A stretch of DNA of 64,000 nt from Homoserinimonas sp. OAct 916 (GTDB lineage: Bacteria; Actinomycetota; Actinomycetes; Actinomycetales; Microbacteriaceae), in contig NZ_QJHB01000010.1 of the NCBI RefSeq assembly GCF_003260275.1, positions 62,001 to 126,000 on the forward strand, given 5' to 3'. Positions 37,376-46,854 of the stretch are shown here, one piece after another; position 1 is the stretch's first letter, and every line of letters starts with the position of its first letter. The notes beneath the pieces were generated by a model, which was given only the letters and a program-made list of their open reading frames with translations, had not been told where the DNA came from and did no database searches. Made by a program: the position numbers and the translations under genes.

Positions 37376-37651
37376 TCAACGGTGCAGCGCCGGAACGATG
37401 AGATAGATGCCGTAGAGCACAGCGATTCCGCACAGGGTGAAGCAGGCGTTCGCCAATATCGTTGCCCACAATGGTCGACCGTTCATCTCCACGTCATCGG
37501 TCTCCTCATCGCGGGCGGCCCCGGCCTCGGCCACGGTGCCGACGGCCGGTACCGACAACAGTTTGATTCCCAGGGAATAGAGGATGATGACGAGAACGGT
37601 CGCGACAAAAGTGGCAACGGCTACGGCACCGAAGGCGAGCCAGTCGATCAT
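37376..37651 (-). CDS. Small membrane protein coupled to a PiT phosphate transporter
   Basis: 91 residues: helix 1 (WLAFGAVAVATFVATVLVIILYSLGI), a 30-residue acidic cytoplasmic loop (ARDEETDDVEMN), helix 2 (ILANACFTLCGIAVLYGIYLIV) and a short tail. No enzymatic motif. Its ATG overlaps the stop of the transporter gene (ATGA), so expression is coupled. The same gene pair occurs in other actinobacteria as far as I recall, but the role is unknown; an accessory or regulatory subunit is plausible. Confidence 0.8.
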   Translation of the reverse strand: MIDWLAFGAVAVATFVATVLVIILYSLGIKLLSVPAVGTVAEAGAARDEETDDVEMNGRPLWATILANACFTLCGIAVLYGIYLIVPALHR

Positions 37652-38829
37652 GTCTTCACCCGCGCGCCATTCTTGCGGCGCACCTTCTTCTGTTTGATGA
37701 CCCCGCCCGCAGCATCCACGTCACTGATCGCGTTGCGGCTGTCGACAGGGTTGCGCCTGGCCCAGAGGAAGATGCCCACGATGAACCCGGTCGCGACGAC
37801 CGCGTCAATGATGATTCCGATCGGCCCGAGGTGGGCCACCAGGGCGGCGATGGCCCCGACGGCACCCGACGCCGGCAGAGTGAACAGCCAACCGAGCCCG
37901 ACCTTGCCCGCGGTGCGCCAGTGCACCGACGATCCCTTGCGCCCGAGCCCCGAGCCGATGACGGAACCGGAGGCGACCTGAGTGGTGGACAAGGCAAAAC
38001 CCAAGTGGCTGGAGGCGAGGATCGCGGCCGCGGTGCTGGTCTCTGCGGCGAAGCCCTGTGCTGGCTTGACGGCGGTCAGACCGGAGCCCATGGTTCGGAT
38101 GATCCGCCAGCCTCCGGTGTAGGTACCGACGGCGATCGCGAGCGCACAGGCCAGAATCACCCAGAACTCCGGACCCGTGCCGGCGGCCTGGAAACCTCCA
38201 GCGATCAAGGTGAGGGTGATGACCCCCATGGTCTTCTGGGCATCGTTGGTGCCATGCGCGAGGGCAACCAGGGACGAGGAGAACACCTGGCCGCGCCGGA
38301 AGCCGCCCCGGCCGTCGGGCCGCCCGTCGTACCGGCGGGTCAGTTTGTAAGCCACCTTGGTGGCGGTGAAGGCGACGAGACCGGCGATGAGTGGCGCGAT
38401 GATGGCCGGCAGAATCACCTTCGACAGGAGCACGCTGTAATCGATGGCCATGAATCCGAAGCCGACGATCGCCGCACCGATCAGACCCCCGAAGAGCGCG
38501 TGTGACGAGCTGGACGGCAGACCGTACAGCCAGGTGACCATGTTCCAGATCACGGCACCCGTCAGGCCGGCGAAAATGATCTCCGGCGAGATCTGGATGC
38601 CGTCGGTGCCCTCCTTGATCAGTCCGGCAGAAATGGTGCGCGCAACCTCGGTGCTGAGAAAGGCCCCGACCAGGTTCAACACCGCCGCGAGCGCAACCGC
38701 CGTCTTCGGCCTCAATGCGCCCGTGGCGATGGGGGTCGCCATCGCGTTGGCGGTGTCGTGGAAGCCGTTCGTGAAGTCGAAGAACAGCGCTAGCACGATA
38801 ACTAGCACGACGATGAGGGTGAGATCCAC
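37648..38829 (-). CDS. pit: PiT-family inorganic phosphate transporter
   Basis: 393-residue low-affinity phosphate permease. The duplicated PiT signature is visible as FDFTNGFHDTANAMATPIATGAL and VALAHGTNDAQKTMGVITL, with GLPSSSSHALFGGLIGAAIVG. About 10 helices and a basic C-terminus (KQKKVRRKNGARVKT). The start is GTG at 38829 after GAGAAAGA. It imports metal-phosphate by proton symport. No Pho-box is evident upstream. Confidence 0.93.
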   Translation of the reverse strand: MDLTLIVVLVIVLALFFDFTNGFHDTANAMATPIATGALRPKTAVALAAVLNLVGAFLSTEVARTISAGLIKEGTDGIQISPEIIFAGLTGAVIWNMVTWLYGLPSSSSHALFGGLIGAAIVGFGFMAIDYSVLLSKVILPAIIAPLIAGLVAFTATKVAYKLTRRYDGRPDGRGGFRRGQVFSSSLVALAHGTNDAQKTMGVITLTLIAGGFQAAGTGPEFWVILACALAIAVGTYTGGWRIIRTMGSGLTAVKPAQGFAAETSTAAAILASSHLGFALSTTQVASGSVIGSGLGRKGSSVHWRTAGKVGLGWLFTLPASGAVGAIAALVAHLGPIGIIIDAVVATGFIVGIFLWARRNPVDSRNAISDVDAAGGVIKQKKVRRKNGARVKT

Positions 38830-39320
38830 CGGCGTCTTTCTCTAGGAGGAAACGTGCTCGAGAGGGCAGGGAGTCGACCCGGCAATGATCGGGTTTGAGA
38901 TCAACCCCGAGGGGCTGTTCATAGTGCATCTTGATACTTTCACCCGAGCGCGTCAAGGTCAACTCTGGGCAGCGGCTGGACGCGTCATCGTCAGGCGGCG
39001 GAGAACTCGAACGCCCGCGGCTGGAGGGGCCAGCAGATTTTCGAAGAATCGTGGCTGCATCGCTGGGCCCAGATGGGTGCGCTCACTCCCAATTGCGCGA
39101 GCCGGTTCGCCTCGCTCAGGGGACACACTCAGCCAGTCGTTCGGATCATGTTCCGGCTCGTGGTCGGACCAGACTGGGTCGGGTCAGTTGGCCCACCCCA
39201 TAGGCTTGCGTTGCAGCCGTGACTTTCACAACGATCCAGAGGATCAGCGACATGGTCCTGTCCCGCCAATCGTTGGGTGCTCACGCGTGAGGGAGCGCCC
39301 CAGACAGAAAGAGCAGAATC
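38830..39320. other. 491-bp intergenic region without a recognisable gene
   Basis: This is a divergent upstream region between the phosphate transporter and the FAH/SDR operon. Short open frames on the plus strand (e.g. 38931-39203) are Arg/Ser/Gly-rich with no start signal and look like GC-driven noise. A few hundred bases upstream of the FAH gene could hold a regulator-binding region, but no clear dyad or promoter could be picked by eye. Confidence 0.6.
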
Positions 39321-40169
39321 ATGAAATTCGCCCGATTGGGTCCGATTGGCCGCGAGACCCCTGTGGTCATAGAAGACGATGGTGTCTACGACCTGAGCAC
39401 ACTGACCAGAGACATCGACGGCGATTTTCTTGCGTCGGGCGGGCTCGATAAGGCTCGCGACCTGCTGGCTGATCGCTCACTGCCGCAACTTGCAGATGCC
39501 GAGTCGCTGCGTATAGGAGCACCGATCGCGCGGCCCTCCGCAGTCGTCTGCATCGGTATGAACTACGCGGCGCATGCTGCAGAATCCGGGTCTGCTCCGC
39601 CTGAGACCCCGATCATCTTCCTGAAAACGCCGAACACTGTCGTCGGGCCCAATGACACGGTCGCGATCCCACGCACCAGCTCGAAGACCGACTGGGAGGT
39701 GGAGCTCGGCATTGTGGTCAAAAAGCGAGCGAGCTACCTCGCCTCCCCCGCCGATGCGTCGGACTACATCGCCGGCTACGTCACGGCCAACGATCTTTCC
39801 GAACGCGACTTCCAGATGGCGGTCTCCGGTGGGCAGTGGTCGAAGGGCAAATGTGCCCCGGGGTTCAACCCCACTGGTCCCTGGCTGGTCACCCCGGACG
39901 AGGTGGAGCACGGCGCGCTCCGGCTGCGCAGTTGGGTGAACGGCGAGATCAGGCAGGATTCATCGACGGCCGACATGATCTTCGATGTGCCCTTCATCCT
40001 TCATCACCTCAGCCAGTACATGGCGCTGGAACCCGGTGACCTGATTCTCACCGGCACCCCGCAGGGTGTGGCCCTGTCTGGCAGGTTCCCGTACCTCGGT
40101 GCCGGCGACGTGGTCGAGATCGAGATCGAGGGTCTCGGACGCCAGCGTCAGACATTCATCGACGCATAG
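39321..40169 (+). CDS. FAH-family hydrolase (2,4-diketo-3-deoxy-fuconate hydrolase-like)
   Basis: 282-residue FAH-fold enzyme: MKFARLGPIGRETPVVIEDDG, VCIGMNYAAHAAESGSAPPE, DWEVELGIVVKKRASY (metal-binding Glu residues), VTANDLSERDFQMAVSG and DLILTGTPQGVALSG. The next gene is an SDR resembling 2-keto-3-deoxy-L-fuconate dehydrogenase, and this FAH+SDR pair is a hallmark of the non-phosphorylating L-fucose/L-rhamnose-type route. There it would split 2,4-diketo-3-deoxyfuconate to pyruvate and lactate. The substrate is inferred. AAAGAG lies before ATG. Confidence 0.88.
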   Translation: MKFARLGPIGRETPVVIEDDGVYDLSTLTRDIDGDFLASGGLDKARDLLADRSLPQLADAESLRIGAPIARPSAVVCIGMNYAAHAAESGSAPPETPIIFLKTPNTVVGPNDTVAIPRTSSKTDWEVELGIVVKKRASYLASPADASDYIAGYVTANDLSERDFQMAVSGGQWSKGKCAPGFNPTGPWLVTPDEVEHGALRLRSWVNGEIRQDSSTADMIFDVPFILHHLSQYMALEPGDLILTGTPQGVALSGRFPYLGAGDVVEIEIEGLGRQRQTFIDA

Positions 40170-40208
40170 CAACCCTCTTCCTATTCCCCTCGAGACAAGG
40201 CAATCACT

Positions 40209-40961
40209 ATGGTGCAGGAATTCGACTCACTCGTGGCGATCGTCACGGGCGGCGCATCCGGAATCGGCGCATCGACTGCGCGCGCGTTGGCCGCGGGAGG
40301 CGCGCGCGTCGCGGTCTTCGACCTGAACCCCGACGCCGGCTCCGGCATGCTCGGCGTGCGCTGTGATGTGGCGGATGACGCCTCGGTGCGTGCGGCAGTC
40401 GACCGGGTTGTCGAGGAGTTCGGCCGGATCGACATTGTGGTGAACAACGCCGGGATCGGCGCGCAGGGCTCGGTCGAGGACAACGATGACGACGAGTGGA
40501 CGCGGGTACTCGACGTCAACGTGCTCGGCATGATGCGTGTGAGTCGGGCCGCCCTCCCCCACCTCCGTGAATCTCCGGCGGCCGCAATCGTCAATACGAG
40601 TTCGGTGGCGGCCACGGCAGGCTTGCAGCAGCGGGCGCTGTACAGTGCGTCGAAAGGCGCGGTGCTGTCACTCACGCGGGCGATGGCTGCCGACCATCTG
40701 CGGGAGGGCATCCGGGTGAATTGTGTGAGCCCGGGCACCGCTGACACCCCGTGGATCGGGCGACTGCTGGAGAAGGCGGACAACCCTGTTGCTGAGCGCG
40801 CCGCCCTCAACGCGCGCCAGCCGCACGGCCGTCTGGTGAGCCCGGACGAGATTGCCGACGCGGTGGCGTACCTCGCCAGTCCGCGGTCGGGTTCGACCAC
40901 CGGGGTGTCACTCGCCGTCGACGGAGGAATGCAGAATCTGCGCCTGCGCCCCGCGGAGTAG
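40209..40961 (+). CDS. SDR-family oxidoreductase (2-keto-3-deoxy-L-fuconate dehydrogenase-like)
   Basis: 250-residue classical short-chain dehydrogenase. The NAD-binding TGGASGIG is near residue 15, an Asp after beta-2 (VFDLNPDAG) suggests NAD+ preference, and NNAG and catalytic YSASK are intact. The segment [19 protein letters not shown] closely resembles L-fuconate-pathway SDRs and BDH2-type enzymes. It follows the FAH hydrolase by 39 bp and is probably in the same operon. The dehydratase and mutarotase of a fucose pathway are not in the window. Confidence 0.9.
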   Translation: MVQEFDSLVAIVTGGASGIGASTARALAAGGARVAVFDLNPDAGSGMLGVRCDVADDASVRAAVDRVVEEFGRIDIVVNNAGIGAQGSVEDNDDDEWTRVLDVNVLGMMRVSRAALPHLRESPAAAIVNTSSVAATAGLQQRALYSASKGAVLSLTRAMAADHLREGIRVNCVSPGTADTPWIGRLLEKADNPVAERAALNARQPHGRLVSPDEIADAVAYLASPRSGSTTGVSLAVDGGMQNLRLRPAE

Positions 40962-41110
40962 GGCGCGGCTCGAATCTGACGAACGGCAACAGCCCTGTAA
41001 CTGAGATTGTGGCCGCAATGCCGCTACTGGGAACACGCGCGCGAAAGCGTATTGTGAGTGGATCAGGCATTACTTCCTCACCCAGGATGTTCCTGCCGCA
41101 AAGGATGCCC

Positions 41111-43120
41111 ATGGCTAGCGGAATCATTGCTCCGGAATCGGCACCTCCCCCCATCCCCTCGCGGGTGGGGCTCTTGACCCGCAGTCGCGTCTGGTTGCTG
41201 CACGGGCTGGTCGACTCGGCGGGCAGCCACGTCGGGCCGCACGGCCATTCGCGCGGTGAGAAGACCCACCCGTGGTGGCAGGTGATGTGCCTGACCGGTG
41301 TGGACTATTTCTCCACGCTTGGTTACCAGCCGGCCATTGCAGCGCTCGCCGCGGGCCTGCTCTCCCCGATGGCCACAATTGTGTTGGTGCTGTTGACCCT
41401 GTTCGGCGCGCTGCCGGTGTACCGCCGAGTGGCCAGGGAGAGCTACCGCGGATCCGGGTCGATCGCGATGCTGGAACGCCTGTTGCCGTGGTGGGCGGGA
41501 AAGATCTTCGTTCTGGTACTGCTCGGATTCGCCGCCACAGATTTTATGATCACGATCACACTGTCGGCCGCGGATGCCACGGCCCACGTCATCGAGAACC
41601 CATTCACCCCGGCATGGTTCCAGGGAGGCAACGTTCCCATCACGCTGGTGTTCATCGGCCTGCTCGGCTTCGTGTTTCTGAGCGGCTTTCGGGAGGCCAT
41701 CCGGATCGCGGTCGGCCTGGTCAGCGTATTTCTCGCCTTCAACCTGGTGGTGATCGCGGTCGCGTTCGGCCAGGTCTTCAGCCACCCGACGACGGTCACC
41801 GACTGGTGGGCCGCGCTCAACGCCCAGCACGGCGACCCGTGGCTGATGATCGCGATCGCCCTGTTGGTCTTCCCGAAACTCGCCCTGGGGCTGAGCGGGT
41901 TCGAGACCGGCGTTGCTGTGATGCCACAGATCACCGGGGACCCAGGAGACGTGATCGACACCGCTGATCGGCTGGCGCCGCCACCCGCCGGACGCATCCG
42001 CGGCACGAAGCACCTGCTCACCACGGCAGCTGTGATCATGAGCGGGTTCCTGATCTCCTCGAGCATCGTGACCACCCTGCTGATTCCGCAGGCCGAGTTC
42101 CAACCGGGTGGCGCGGCCAACGGCCGGGCGCTGGCCTACCTGGCCCACGAATATCTGGGCAACGGATTCGGCTCACTGTACGACTTGAGCACCATCGCCA
42201 TTCTCTGGTTCGCCGGAGCCTCGGCCATGGCCGGCCTGCTGAACCTGGTGCCCCGCTACCTGCCCCGATACGGCATGGCGCCGAAATGGGCCCGTTCGGT
42301 ACGCCCCCTCGTGCTCGTTTTCACAGCCATCGCAGTGGTCATCACACTGGTGTTCCAGGCTGATGTCGACGCGCAGGGCGGCGCCTATGCGACCGGCGTG
42401 CTGGTGCTCATCACCACTGCCGCCATCGCAGTCACCCTCTCTGCCCGGCGGGCGGGCCAGCAGGTACGGGCCATCGGCTTCGCCCTGATCACCCTGGTGC
42501 TGCTGTACACCACGGTGGCCAACATTTTCGAACGCCCCGACGGCCTGCGCATCGGCGCCCTGTTCATTCTGGGCATCATGGTGGTCTCGCTGATCTCCCG
42601 GGTGGGGCGTTCGTTCGAGTTGCGCGCGACATCGATCACCCTCGATGACGCCGCATTGGGTTTCGTCCTCGACGACGCGGAATCCCAGGGCGTGATCAGG
42701 ATCATCGCGAAGGAACCCGGCGGAGACTCGGCCGGGGTGTACCGGCTCAAGAGTCGGGAGGAGAAACGCGACAGCAATATTCCGCGTGGCTCTCCGATCA
42801 TCTTCGTCGAGGTGAACACCGGCAACTCCTCTGACTTTGAAGAAGATCTGGCAGTCCACGGCGAGATGTGCTTCGGCTACCGAGTACTGCGCGTGGTCAG
42901 CGGCAACATTCCCAACACAATCGCCTCGATCCTGTTGGAGATTCGGGATGCAACAGGCGTCGTGCCGGAGATCTATTTCGAGTGGACCGAGGGCAACCCG
43001 GTCTCGAACATGTTCAAATTCCTGTTCACCGGCGGCGGTGAAGTGGCCCCGGTGACCCGAGAGGTGCTGCGCGAGGCCGAGCACAACCCGGCCCTGAGGC
43101 CCACAGTGCACGTCAGCTGA
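41111..43120 (+). CDS. APC-superfamily permease with C-terminal soluble domain
   Basis: 669 residues from ATG 41111 ([14 protein letters not shown]), chosen because AAAGG lies 6 nt before it; other in-frame starts (41087, 41105) are possible. An 80-residue cytoplasmic start leads to about 12 helices with [51 protein letters not shown] and [18 protein letters not shown]. The last about 170 residues are soluble ([21 protein letters not shown]...[15 protein letters not shown]...[28 protein letters not shown]). The transported substrate is unknown; amino acids or potassium (KUP/KimA-like) are candidates. Confidence 0.82.
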   Translation: MASGIIAPESAPPPIPSRVGLLTRSRVWLLHGLVDSAGSHVGPHGHSRGEKTHPWWQVMCLTGVDYFSTLGYQPAIAALAAGLLSPMATIVLVLLTLFGALPVYRRVARESYRGSGSIAMLERLLPWWAGKIFVLVLLGFAATDFMITITLSAADATAHVIENPFTPAWFQGGNVPITLVFIGLLGFVFLSGFREAIRIAVGLVSVFLAFNLVVIAVAFGQVFSHPTTVTDWWAALNAQHGDPWLMIAIALLVFPKLALGLSGFETGVAVMPQITGDPGDVIDTADRLAPPPAGRIRGTKHLLTTAAVIMSGFLISSSIVTTLLIPQAEFQPGGAANGRALAYLAHEYLGNGFGSLYDLSTIAILWFAGASAMAGLLNLVPRYLPRYGMAPKWARSVRPLVLVFTAIAVVITLVFQADVDAQGGAYATGVLVLITTAAIAVTLSARRAGQQVRAIGFALITLVLLYTTVANIFERPDGLRIGALFILGIMVVSLISRVGRSFELRATSITLDDAALGFVLDDAESQGVIRIIAKEPGGDSAGVYRLKSREEKRDSNIPRGSPIIFVEVNTGNSSDFEEDLAVHGEMCFGYRVLRVVSGNIPNTIASILLEIRDATGVVPEIYFEWTEGNPVSNMFKFLFTGGGEVAPVTREVLREAEHNPALRPTVHVS

Positions 43121-43137
43121 CAGCGCACGTCAGCTGA
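43108..43137. repeat. 13-bp direct repeat across a stop codon
   Basis: GCACGTCAGCTGA occurs at 43108-43120 (last codons and TGA of the permease) and again at 43125-43137 after 4 nt. It is very like the 10270 duplication in size and placement. Confidence 0.9.
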
Positions 43138-43149
43138 TCGACGGATTGC

Positions 43150-44295
43150 TCAGGCGGGCAACAGTGCCGGCGACACTGCCGGCAGGGCCGTCGGCAACTG
43201 AGTCACCCTCCCCACGAAGCCCCGCACGCGGCGATAGACCTCCTGCGACTCCGGGTGTCGAAAGTTCTGCTGCCACGTATGGCCGGCGCGCTTGTGGCTG
43301 CGGTCATAGACGAGCGTCTCGACCGGTATCGACGCTGCCCGAAGCCGTTGCAGAAAGTTGAGATTCGCACCGTAGAAGAAGTCACGTTCGCTGGTGGTGA
43401 CGAAGTGCGGGGGAAAACCGGGCGACAGCCATTCGATCGGGGAGAGCAGTCGGGCGGCACGCAACAGGTCGCCGCGCCACAGGTGCTTCGGCAATTGAAC
43501 CTTGAGGAAGCCGAGGCCGAGGAACGAGCCCGGGGTGAACAGCACCGAGAGGTCGACCGCACCGCAGTGTTGAATGATGCCACGCAGGTGGTCGGGCTGA
43601 ACCGGTTGCTCCAGTTCGAAGCGATCGGCGAGATCCTGCCGATGGATGGCCGCCCCCAGCAGGGACGAGATCTGCCCACCGGCTGAATCGCCGCCGAGGA
43701 CGATCCGGGTCGGATCACCGCCGAATGAGGCGATGTTCTCCCGCACCCAGTCCAATGCGGCCATGCCGTCCTGCAGCATGTGCTTCATGTGGTGCGACGG
43801 GGCCTTGCGGTAGTTCGCGTTGACCACGACCATGCCACCGATCGCCTGATTGGCACAGTATTTGAGCGTCGCGCTCTTGTCACCGCAGGTCCAGCCCCCG
43901 CCGTGAAGGTACACATACACCGGCAAGAGGCCTACCTGCTCCCGATCCGCGACCGCGGGTTCGGTCTGGCGCTCGTTGTGCGCGCCCAGGCCGTCCGGTC
44001 TCATGGTATTCTCGTCCACGCTGTCGACCTGGTGGGGGACGATCACGTCGAGCCTCTGGTCGCGGTGGCCGTGTCCCACAAAATCGATATCGAGGTGGTA
44101 GTCCACCTCTCGAACCGGTTCTGCGTTGAACCGGCGCTTCTCCCTCGGCCCGACGTGCGTCATCAACGCCCGCCAGGTCCAAACCGGAACATTCTTGAGA
44201 AGTTGGGGCCGAGGTGCGCTCCGCTGGAGAGTCAGTTCTGTCGTATACGTACCGGGTACCGTTGCCAATCGCGAGAAGGAGGATCGTCGGATCAT
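43150..44295 (-). CDS. Alpha/beta hydrolase, hormone-sensitive-lipase type esterase
   Basis: 381 residues. Oxyanion-hole motif YLHGGGW, nucleophile elbow LGGDSAGGQ (Ser) and a late His in RAGHTWQQNF define the fold. The acid is probably Asp in TTSERDFFYG. No signal peptide is clear; the N-terminus is basic. It acts on short acyl esters in the family; the substrate is unknown. Between the N-terminal region and HGGGW lies an unusual insert (VDENTMRPDGLGAHNERQT). The gene end is 29 bp from the convergent permease end. TauE lies 121 bp upstream, same strand. Confidence 0.88.
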   Translation of the reverse strand: MIRRSSFSRLATVPGTYTTELTLQRSAPRPQLLKNVPVWTWRALMTHVGPREKRRFNAEPVREVDYHLDIDFVGHGHRDQRLDVIVPHQVDSVDENTMRPDGLGAHNERQTEPAVADREQVGLLPVYVYLHGGGWTCGDKSATLKYCANQAIGGMVVVNANYRKAPSHHMKHMLQDGMAALDWVRENIASFGGDPTRIVLGGDSAGGQISSLLGAAIHRQDLADRFELEQPVQPDHLRGIIQHCGAVDLSVLFTPGSFLGLGFLKVQLPKHLWRGDLLRAARLLSPIEWLSPGFPPHFVTTSERDFFYGANLNFLQRLRAASIPVETLVYDRSHKRAGHTWQQNFRHPESQEVYRRVRGFVGRVTQLPTALPAVSPALLPA

Positions 44296-44416
44296 CCGTC
44301 ATCGAAGATCGGATGCCGCCCCCAGCCACGCGAGACAACGGTACCCGCTGTTCCCGCGTTTTAGCTGTGGATCTGCGACGGGTTCCGGAGGAGGGTGGTC
44401 GGGCGCTCGGCAGAGA

Positions 44417-45214
44417 TTACGGTGCCGGAACGGGGCGGCGTACTTGCCGTGCGCGCAACGCCTGCCGGCCGAGTTGGGCCGCGCTGTAGAGCAACAACAG
44501 GCCGAACAGCACGCTGCTGAGAAGCGGCGGCAACACTCCGGCCAGCGTTGCCCCGCCGATCGACGCCGGAACAGAAAGGCAGCCGATCACGAGGGCGGCG
44601 CGGAGATCTGAGTTTCCACGGCGCACGTTGGCGATTGTGCCCGTGAGCGAGGTCGGGATCATCATCAGCAATGAGGTGCCCTTGGCCACGACGTCTCCGA
44701 CGCCGAACAGAAGCATGAGAGAGGGGACCACGACGACGCCACCACCGATGCCGAGCAGCCCGGAGAGGGTTCCGGTCACGAATCCGACGGCCAGCAGGGC
44801 AACAACCTCTCCGAGATCGAACTGCAGTTCAACCGCTCGGTTCGGAACCAGAAAGAACATGCGCACGGCGACCAGGACGATGAACGCGATGAAAATCCAG
44901 CGCAGGATGTCTTGGCGGATGCGGCTCAGCAGCCAGGTTCCGAGCAGCGAGCCGCCGATGGCCCCGATGGCCAGGCAGGCACCGGCGATCCAGTCGACCG
45001 AGCCCTGCATCGCATAGGTGATCATGCCGGATACGGCCGTCGGCAGGATGGCGGCGAGACTCGTCCCGCTGGCGCGGCGCTGGTCGAAGCCCAGCCACCC
45101 GACCAGCATCGGAACCAGAATGATGCCGCCGCCGACGCCGAAGAGTCCGGAGAAGAAGCCGACGAGAACACCGATGACGGCGAGACTCACAACGCGCCCC
45201 CAATGATTCGTCAC
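44417..45214 (-). CDS. TauE/SafE-family anion exporter (membrane)
   Basis: 265-residue TSUP transporter with two homologous halves, each with a glycine-rich motif (GFFSGLFGVGGGIILVPMLV and GTLSGLLGIGGGVVVVPSLM) and about 8 helices. It exports or imports sulfite or organosulfonates in known members. The start is GTG 45214. The C-terminal tail is basic (RQALRARQVRRPVPAP). It is divergent from an MFS pump with a 114-bp common upstream region. Confidence 0.92.
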   Translation of the reverse strand: MTNHWGRVVSLAVIGVLVGFFSGLFGVGGGIILVPMLVGWLGFDQRRASGTSLAAILPTAVSGMITYAMQGSVDWIAGACLAIGAIGGSLLGTWLLSRIRQDILRWIFIAFIVLVAVRMFFLVPNRAVELQFDLGEVVALLAVGFVTGTLSGLLGIGGGVVVVPSLMLLFGVGDVVAKGTSLLMMIPTSLTGTIANVRRGNSDLRAALVIGCLSVPASIGGATLAGVLPPLLSSVLFGLLLLYSAAQLGRQALRARQVRRPVPAP

Positions 45215-45328
45215 CGTGCAAGGCTACCGTGCGGCTGGGCGGTCCCAGGTGGATGCGGCACCACCTGCATGCCCTCCACCTTCAGATGACCGTGTGACGG
45301 GCACGTGCGCGGTTAGAGTTGGGGAATC

Positions 45329-46804
45329 ATGACGGGTGCGAATGACCAGTGGCTGAGCGACAGGGAACGGCGCCGGCTGACGCGCATTCCCAGCGACCGG
45401 GCCATGATCGCCACGCTCGCCGCCACCGGCCTGATCGCGGCGTTCATGCAGACGCTGGTCACCCCGGTGATCCCCCATCTGCCGCAATTGTTGAACACGA
45501 ATGTTGCGGATGCGCAATGGGTGCTCACCTCCACGCTGCTCGCGGCGGCGGTGACCACCCCGATCAGTGGGCGGCTGGGCGACATGTTCGGCAAGAAGCG
45601 GGTCGCCTTGATCCTTCTGGCGATCATGGTGATCGGCTCGATCATCTCCGCACTGTCGTTCTCCTTGGTTCCGATGCTCATCGGTCGCACCCTGCAGGGC
45701 GTCGCCCTGGGCCTGATCGCCCTGGGCATCAGCATCCTGCGCGACGTGGTGCACCCGAAACGTCTCGCGGCCGCCGTCGCCCTGGTCAGCGCCACCCTGG
45801 GAATCGGAGGCGCGATCGGTTTGCCGGTCTCGGCCGTGATCGCCCAGAACCTCGACTGGCACTACCTGTTCTGGTTGGCGGCGCTGCTTGCGGTGGTCGC
45901 GTTCGGGTTGGTCTTCTGGATCATTCCGGAATCGACGCTGCGCACAGCCGGGCGCTTCGACGGGATCGGCGCGATCGGGCTCGCGGTCGGGCTCACCGGC
46001 ATATTGCTTCCGGTATCGAAGGGGTCGGAGTGGGGCTGGACGAACCCGCTCACCCTGGGCCTGCTGATCGGGGGCGTCCTGATCCTGGTCGTCTGGGGCC
46101 TGTTCGAACTCAACACCGTCGACCCGTTGATCGACCTGCGGGTCACCGCCAGGCGCCCGGTGCTATTCACCAACCTCGGCTCGATCGCCGTCGGTTTCAC
46201 CTTCTTCACCGTGGCCGCGGCCCTGCCCGTGCTGCTGGAGTCTCCCACGTCGACGGGTGTTGGCCTCGGCCAGAGCCTTGTGATTGCCAGCCTCTGCCTG
46301 ATGCCGAACGGATTGGTGATGTTCTTCGTCTCCCCGTATGCGGCCAGGCTGTCCACCGCACGCGGACCGCGCACCAGTCTCATGCTCGGAGGCGCGATCA
46401 TCGCGGTTGCCTTCGCACTCGCCTTCTTCTGGATGTCCGAGGTGTGGCACATCATCATGATCTCCACCGTCGTCGGAGTGGGTGTCGGCTTCGCCTATGC
46501 GGCCATGCCCACCCTGATCATGCACTCGGTGCCTCCGACCGAGACCGCAGCAGCCAACGGGCTGAACTCGGTCATGCGCACCCTCGGCTCCACCTCCGCC
46601 GCGACCTTCGTCGGGATCATTCTGTCCACCCAGTCGGTCACCAGACAGGGTGTCGCCATCCCCACCCAGGGGGCTTTTCAAACCATCTTTCTGACCGCCG
46701 CGGTGATCGCGGTGCTGGGTGTCGCGCTGGCCTCCTTCATCCCCCGCCGGGATCGCCGCTACGACGACACGTCGAGCATCCCGATCCAGACCCTTCGCGA
46801 CTGA
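45329..46804 (+). CDS. MFS transporter, DHA2 (drug:H+ antiporter) type
   Basis: 491 residues, about 14 helices. Motif A is GRLGDMFGKKRVALILLA, and the motif B/C region is LIGRTLQGVALGLIALGISILRDV with LGIGGAIGLPVSAVI. A polar C-terminal tail follows the last helix (IPRRDRRYDDTSS). It probably exports a toxic compound; the substrate is unknown. ATG is preceded by GGGGAATC. It is independent of the second MFS gene at 49266, which runs on the opposite strand. Confidence 0.92.
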   Translation: MTGANDQWLSDRERRRLTRIPSDRAMIATLAATGLIAAFMQTLVTPVIPHLPQLLNTNVADAQWVLTSTLLAAAVTTPISGRLGDMFGKKRVALILLAIMVIGSIISALSFSLVPMLIGRTLQGVALGLIALGISILRDVVHPKRLAAAVALVSATLGIGGAIGLPVSAVIAQNLDWHYLFWLAALLAVVAFGLVFWIIPESTLRTAGRFDGIGAIGLAVGLTGILLPVSKGSEWGWTNPLTLGLLIGGVLILVVWGLFELNTVDPLIDLRVTARRPVLFTNLGSIAVGFTFFTVAAALPVLLESPTSTGVGLGQSLVIASLCLMPNGLVMFFVSPYAARLSTARGPRTSLMLGGAIIAVAFALAFFWMSEVWHIIMISTVVGVGVGFAYAAMPTLIMHSVPPTETAAANGLNSVMRTLGSTSAATFVGIILSTQSVTRQGVAIPTQGAFQTIFLTAAVIAVLGVALASFIPRRDRRYDDTSSIPIQTLRD

Positions 46805-46854
46805 TCGCCTGGCACAGCCACCAGGCGCACATCTTCCACGGCTACCCTTGAAGA

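Noticed and set aside
38885-39451. 188-codon plus-strand frame across the large intergenic gap
   Set aside because: No ribosome-binding site, Arg/Ser/Pro-rich, and it runs out of frame into the FAH gene.
45349-46851. 500-codon plus-strand frame overlapping the MFS gene
   Set aside because: The +2 frame of the MFS gene; Arg/Pro/Gly-rich with no hydrophobic helices, while the other frame has the complete transporter.
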